A stretch of DNA of 8,125 nucleotides from CAVSUR01 sp052143655 (GTDB taxonomy: Bacteria > Actinomycetota > Actinomycetes > Streptosporangiales > Streptosporangiaceae). The translations under genes and the position numbers were made by a program. The stretch is taken from contig JBKQSL010000423.1 in NCBI GenBank assembly GCA_052143655.1, forward strand, positions 1-8,125, written 5' to 3'. Each line of letters begins with the position of its first letter. Position 1 is the first letter of the stretch. Below the pieces are notes generated by a model. The model ran no database searches. It worked only from the letters and a program-made list of their open reading frames with translations, and had not been told where the DNA came from. Shown piece by piece: positions 6,483 through 8,125 of this stretch.

Positions 6483-6532
6483 GACCGCATCCTGCCGCCC
6501 CGGGGCCAGTCGAGCGACCAGCGGCCCGGCGG

Positions 6533-7276
6533 TCAGCGGGCCCGCAGGCCCGTGAACACGGTGCGCGGCCGGCCCGCCGCGGCACCGCGCTGCTCCCCCG
6601 GCCGGAACCCGGCGGCAGCAAGCAGCCGGAGCCAGGCAGCGCGGCTGAACGCGGCCAGCCGGTGCGACTCGCGTACTACCTCGGTACGGCCGTCCGCGGC
6701 GCGCAGCACGAATTCGTAGTCGGCCTGGATCCAGCCGTCGCCGGGCGCGGGATCCCAGTCGTACTCGGTGAAGCTCGCCTGCCGGCCGGCCGCGTCACGG
6801 CCGCCGCCCGAGCCGGTCGCCGGGCGGAACGTGTCGGCCAGGTGATCGGGCACGAACAGCGCCAGCCCGCCCGGCCGGCAGTGCGCGAACGCCGTCTCGA
6901 TGGCCTGGCGCAGGTCGGCCTCGGTGGTCATGTAGTCCACGGAGTCGTGCACCAGCACCGCGTCGAACACCCGGCCCAGCCGGATCGTGCGCATGTCACC
7001 GGGCACGTGCGCGCACTCGGGATTGAGCCGGCGCGATACCGCGAGCATGTCCGCGGACCGGTCGACCAGCGTCAGCGCCAGCTGCTGCTTCAGGTGTGCT
7101 GCCACGTGGCCGCCGCCGCTGCCCAGGTCCAGCACCTCGCGCACCGGCCCGTCAGCCAGCCGCAGCAGCACCGCCAGTTCCCTGGCCTCGGCCGCGTACT
7201 CGGCCGACGGCGAGATCAGCGGCCACCAGGCGGCCAGATCCCGGTACAGCCGGTACTCACCGGGCGGGCTGGTCAT
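6533..7276 (-). CDS. Class I SAM-dependent methyltransferase
   Basis: A 247-residue soluble methyltransferase with the usual seven-strand Rossmann-like order. Motif I is VLDLGSGGGHVA (48-59), with D50 and the glycine loop G52/G54/G56. The second strand ends in D72 (LTLVDRSADML), which in the family holds the SAM ribose. GDMRTI (93-98) is the adenine-side acidic motif. FDAVLVHDSVDYM (104-116) is motif II and CRPGGLALFV (133-142) motif III. The C-terminal part ends with a helix AWLRLLAAAGF (214-224) and a final strand TVFTGLRAR. The acceptor cannot be told from sequence; similar short enzymes act on small metabolites. Start ATG 7276 has only a weak upstream AGG, but the - strand frame ahead of it ends in TGA overlapping this ATG, as in translationally coupled genes. 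The alcohol dehydrogenase follows after 50 bases. Confidence 0.9.
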   Translation of the reverse strand: MTSPPGEYRLYRDLAAWWPLISPSAEYAAEARELAVLLRLADGPVREVLDLGSGGGHVAAHLKQQLALTLVDRSADMLAVSRRLNPECAHVPGDMRTIRLGRVFDAVLVHDSVDYMTTEADLRQAIETAFAHCRPGGLALFVPDHLADTFRPATGSGGGRDAAGRQASFTEYDWDPAPGDGWIQADYEFVLRAADGRTEVVRESHRLAAFSRAAWLRLLAAAGFRPGEQRGAAAGRPRTVFTGLRAR

Positions 7277-7489
7277 GACCGCAAGCCTAGGCGGCCGTCG
7301 GCGAACGCGCCCTCCGACAGCGGGCCGGACATGTGGCTGTACCGGGCGCCTCGCCGGCTGGCGGCAAAGTCAGGCCGGCGGGCAGCCGCGGGTCCTGCGG
7401 TATGCCGGTGCCGTCCAGGGTGCGGTACGCAAACAGGCCAGGCCGGCGAGCCAGTCGAGCCGGTCGGCGGGGACCAATGACTCTGGCTG
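7273..7489 (-). pseudogene. Possible frameshifted 3' remnant of a lost gene
   Basis: Reading the - strand from the SDR side toward the methyltransferase, three consecutive segments in three frames look protein-like. They are 7489-7436 (ending ADRLDWLAGLA), 7433-7347 (AYRTLDGTGIPQDPRLPAGL and on) and 7350-7273 (RYSHMSGPLSEGAFADGRLG then LRS and stop). Third positions are G/C in 16/18, 25/29 and 23/24 codons respectively, higher than expected of non-coding DNA here. The last frame ends in a TGA that overlaps the methyltransferase ATG by two bases, the typical arrangement of coupled genes. I infer a gene that once preceded the methyltransferase and lost its 5' end, with two frameshifts. The segments were chosen after the fact, the product is not recognised, and plain intergenic DNA remains possible. 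Confidence 0.27.
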
Positions 7490-7512
7490 CCGCCCGCCGC
7501 TGCCGCCAGAGT
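7480..7512. promoter_or_regulatory. Inverted repeat upstream of the SDR gene, possible operator or hairpin
   Basis: ACTCTGGC (7480-7487) and GCCAGAGT (7505-7512) are perfect 8-base complements with a 17-base spacer. The right arm ends 37 bases before the SDR start at 7550. The position between divergent genes fits a regulator binding site; equally, it could fold as a hairpin in a leader. No regulator gene lies within the window to pair it with. Confidence 0.3.
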
Positions 7513-7535
7513 GAACGAGGATAACACGGCAACCT

Positions 7536-7541
7536 GGAGGG
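7536..7541 (+). promoter_or_regulatory. Ribosome binding site of the SDR gene
   Basis: GGAGGG is the clearest Shine-Dalgarno site in the window. It is 8 bases before GTG 7550 but only 2 bases before ATG 7544, so it argues for the GTG start. Confidence 0.65.
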
Positions 7542-7549
7542 AAATGACC

Positions 7550-8125
7550 GTGGACAGGCTTACCGGGCGGGTGGCGCTGGTGACCGGGGCAGCGAGCGGG
7601 ATCGGCGCGGCCACCGCTCGGCGGCTGGCTGCCGAGGGAGCCGCGGTATTCGTCACCGACGTGCAGGACGAGGCCGGGGAACAGGTCGCCAAGGACATCG
7701 GGCAGGCCGGCGGCCGGGCGTTCTACCTGCACCTGGACGTGGTCTCGGAGCACGAGTGGGAGACCGTGATCAGCACGGTGGTGCGCGCCTTCGGCCGCCT
7801 GGACATCCTGGTGAACAACGCCGGGCTCGGCGACCTGGCAACGATCGAGGAGTGCTCGCTGGAGGAGTGGAACCGCACCGTCGCCATCGACCAGACCGGC
7901 GTCTTCCTGGGCATGAAGACTGCCGCCGAGGCGCTGGCCGCCTCCGGGCACGGCTCGGTGATCAACGTGAGCTCGATCTTCGGGACGAGCGGCGGGTTCG
8001 GCACCTCGCCGGCCTATCACGCGGCGAAGGGCGCGGTCCGCACCCTCACCAAGAACGTCGCGCTGCACTGGGCCGAGCGCGGCATCCGGGTGAACTCGGT
8101 GCACCCGGGCTTCATCGACACCCCG
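7550..8125 (+). CDS. Classical short-chain dehydrogenase/reductase, 5' part (runs off the right edge)
   Basis: An NAD(P)-dependent oxidoreductase of the classical SDR family; 192 residues are visible of the usual 245-260, and the frame is open to the edge. I chose GTG 7550 for its 8-base spacing from GGAGGG; ATG 7544 would add two residues. Counting from the GTG: the cofactor motif TGAASGIG is at 12-19, D37 (VTDV) at the end of the second strand favours NAD(H), D63 lies in HLDV, and NNAG is at 89-92. The catalytic Ser142 is in INVSS, with Tyr156 and Lys160 in YHAAK, followed by RVNSVHPGFIDTP. The Asn of the Asn-Ser-Tyr-Lys tetrad is replaced by Asp114 (AIDQTGVFLGM), and the Ser-Tyr interval is one residue longer than usual. 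The gene is divergent from the methyltransferase. The substrate is unknown; FabG-like reductases and hydroxysteroid or sugar dehydrogenases all share this core. Confidence 0.93.
   Translation, partial: MDRLTGRVALVTGAASGIGAATARRLAAEGAAVFVTDVQDEAGEQVAKDIGQAGGRAFYLHLDVVSEHEWETVISTVVRAFGRLDILVNNAGLGDLATIEECSLEEWNRTVAIDQTGVFLGMKTAAEALAASGHGSVINVSSIFGTSGGFGTSPAYHAAKGAVRTLTKNVALHWAERGIRVNSVHPGFIDTP

Noticed and set aside
1..8125. CRISPR arrays, tRNA or rRNA genes, insertion-sequence ends
   Set aside because: No regularly spaced identical repeats, no tRNA-like cloverleaf with a T-loop motif, and no transposase or terminal inverted repeats were seen on reading both strands.

Overview
The window is very GC-rich, and its genes have third codon positions that are almost always G or C, with frequent GTG starts. 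This composition, and the families present, point to a high-GC Actinomycetota genome (Streptomyces-like or a related soil order). No rRNA, tRNA, CRISPR array, insertion sequence or phage gene is visible. The window looks like chromosomal accessory sequence.

Left part, + strand (1-3524). The window opens inside a response-regulator receiver domain, of which only the C-terminal end is present. Next comes a 726-residue STAND-type protein (NB-ARC-like NTPase followed by six TPRs) whose P-loop is degenerate. A GNAT acetyltransferase follows 25 bases after it, with what looks like a decayed first GNAT unit ahead of an intact second one. The three genes are co-directional and closely spaced, so co-transcription is plausible. 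A promoter-like TTGCTG/GATAAT pair inside the regulator tail could serve the TPR gene.

Centre (3525-5432). A short convergent intergenic region holds strong inverted repeats that probably act as a bidirectional terminator. It separates the GNAT gene from a 12-TM APC-family amino acid/amine permease on the - strand. Upstream of the permease is a probable 45-codon small gene with a clear coding signature and no recognised family, then a short AT-richer patch with a hairpin.

Right part (5433-8125). On the - strand a class I SAM-dependent methyltransferase is followed, 50 bases on, by a zinc-dependent medium-chain alcohol dehydrogenase with complete catalytic and structural zinc ligands. Divergent from these, a classical short-chain dehydrogenase/reductase begins and runs off the right edge. 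The gap between the divergent genes holds an inverted repeat. It also holds a stretch that looks like the frameshifted 3' end of a lost - strand gene, whose stop codon overlaps the methyltransferase start as TGA/ATG.

Taken together, the right half (two oxidoreductases, a methyltransferase and an amino acid/amine transporter) could be a small catabolic or modifying cluster, but no substrate can be read from the sequence. I found no convincing new biological system. The points most worth checking are the small gene at 5185-5322, the relic at 7273-7489, the altered P-loop of the TPR protein and the Asp at the SDR tetrad Asn position.
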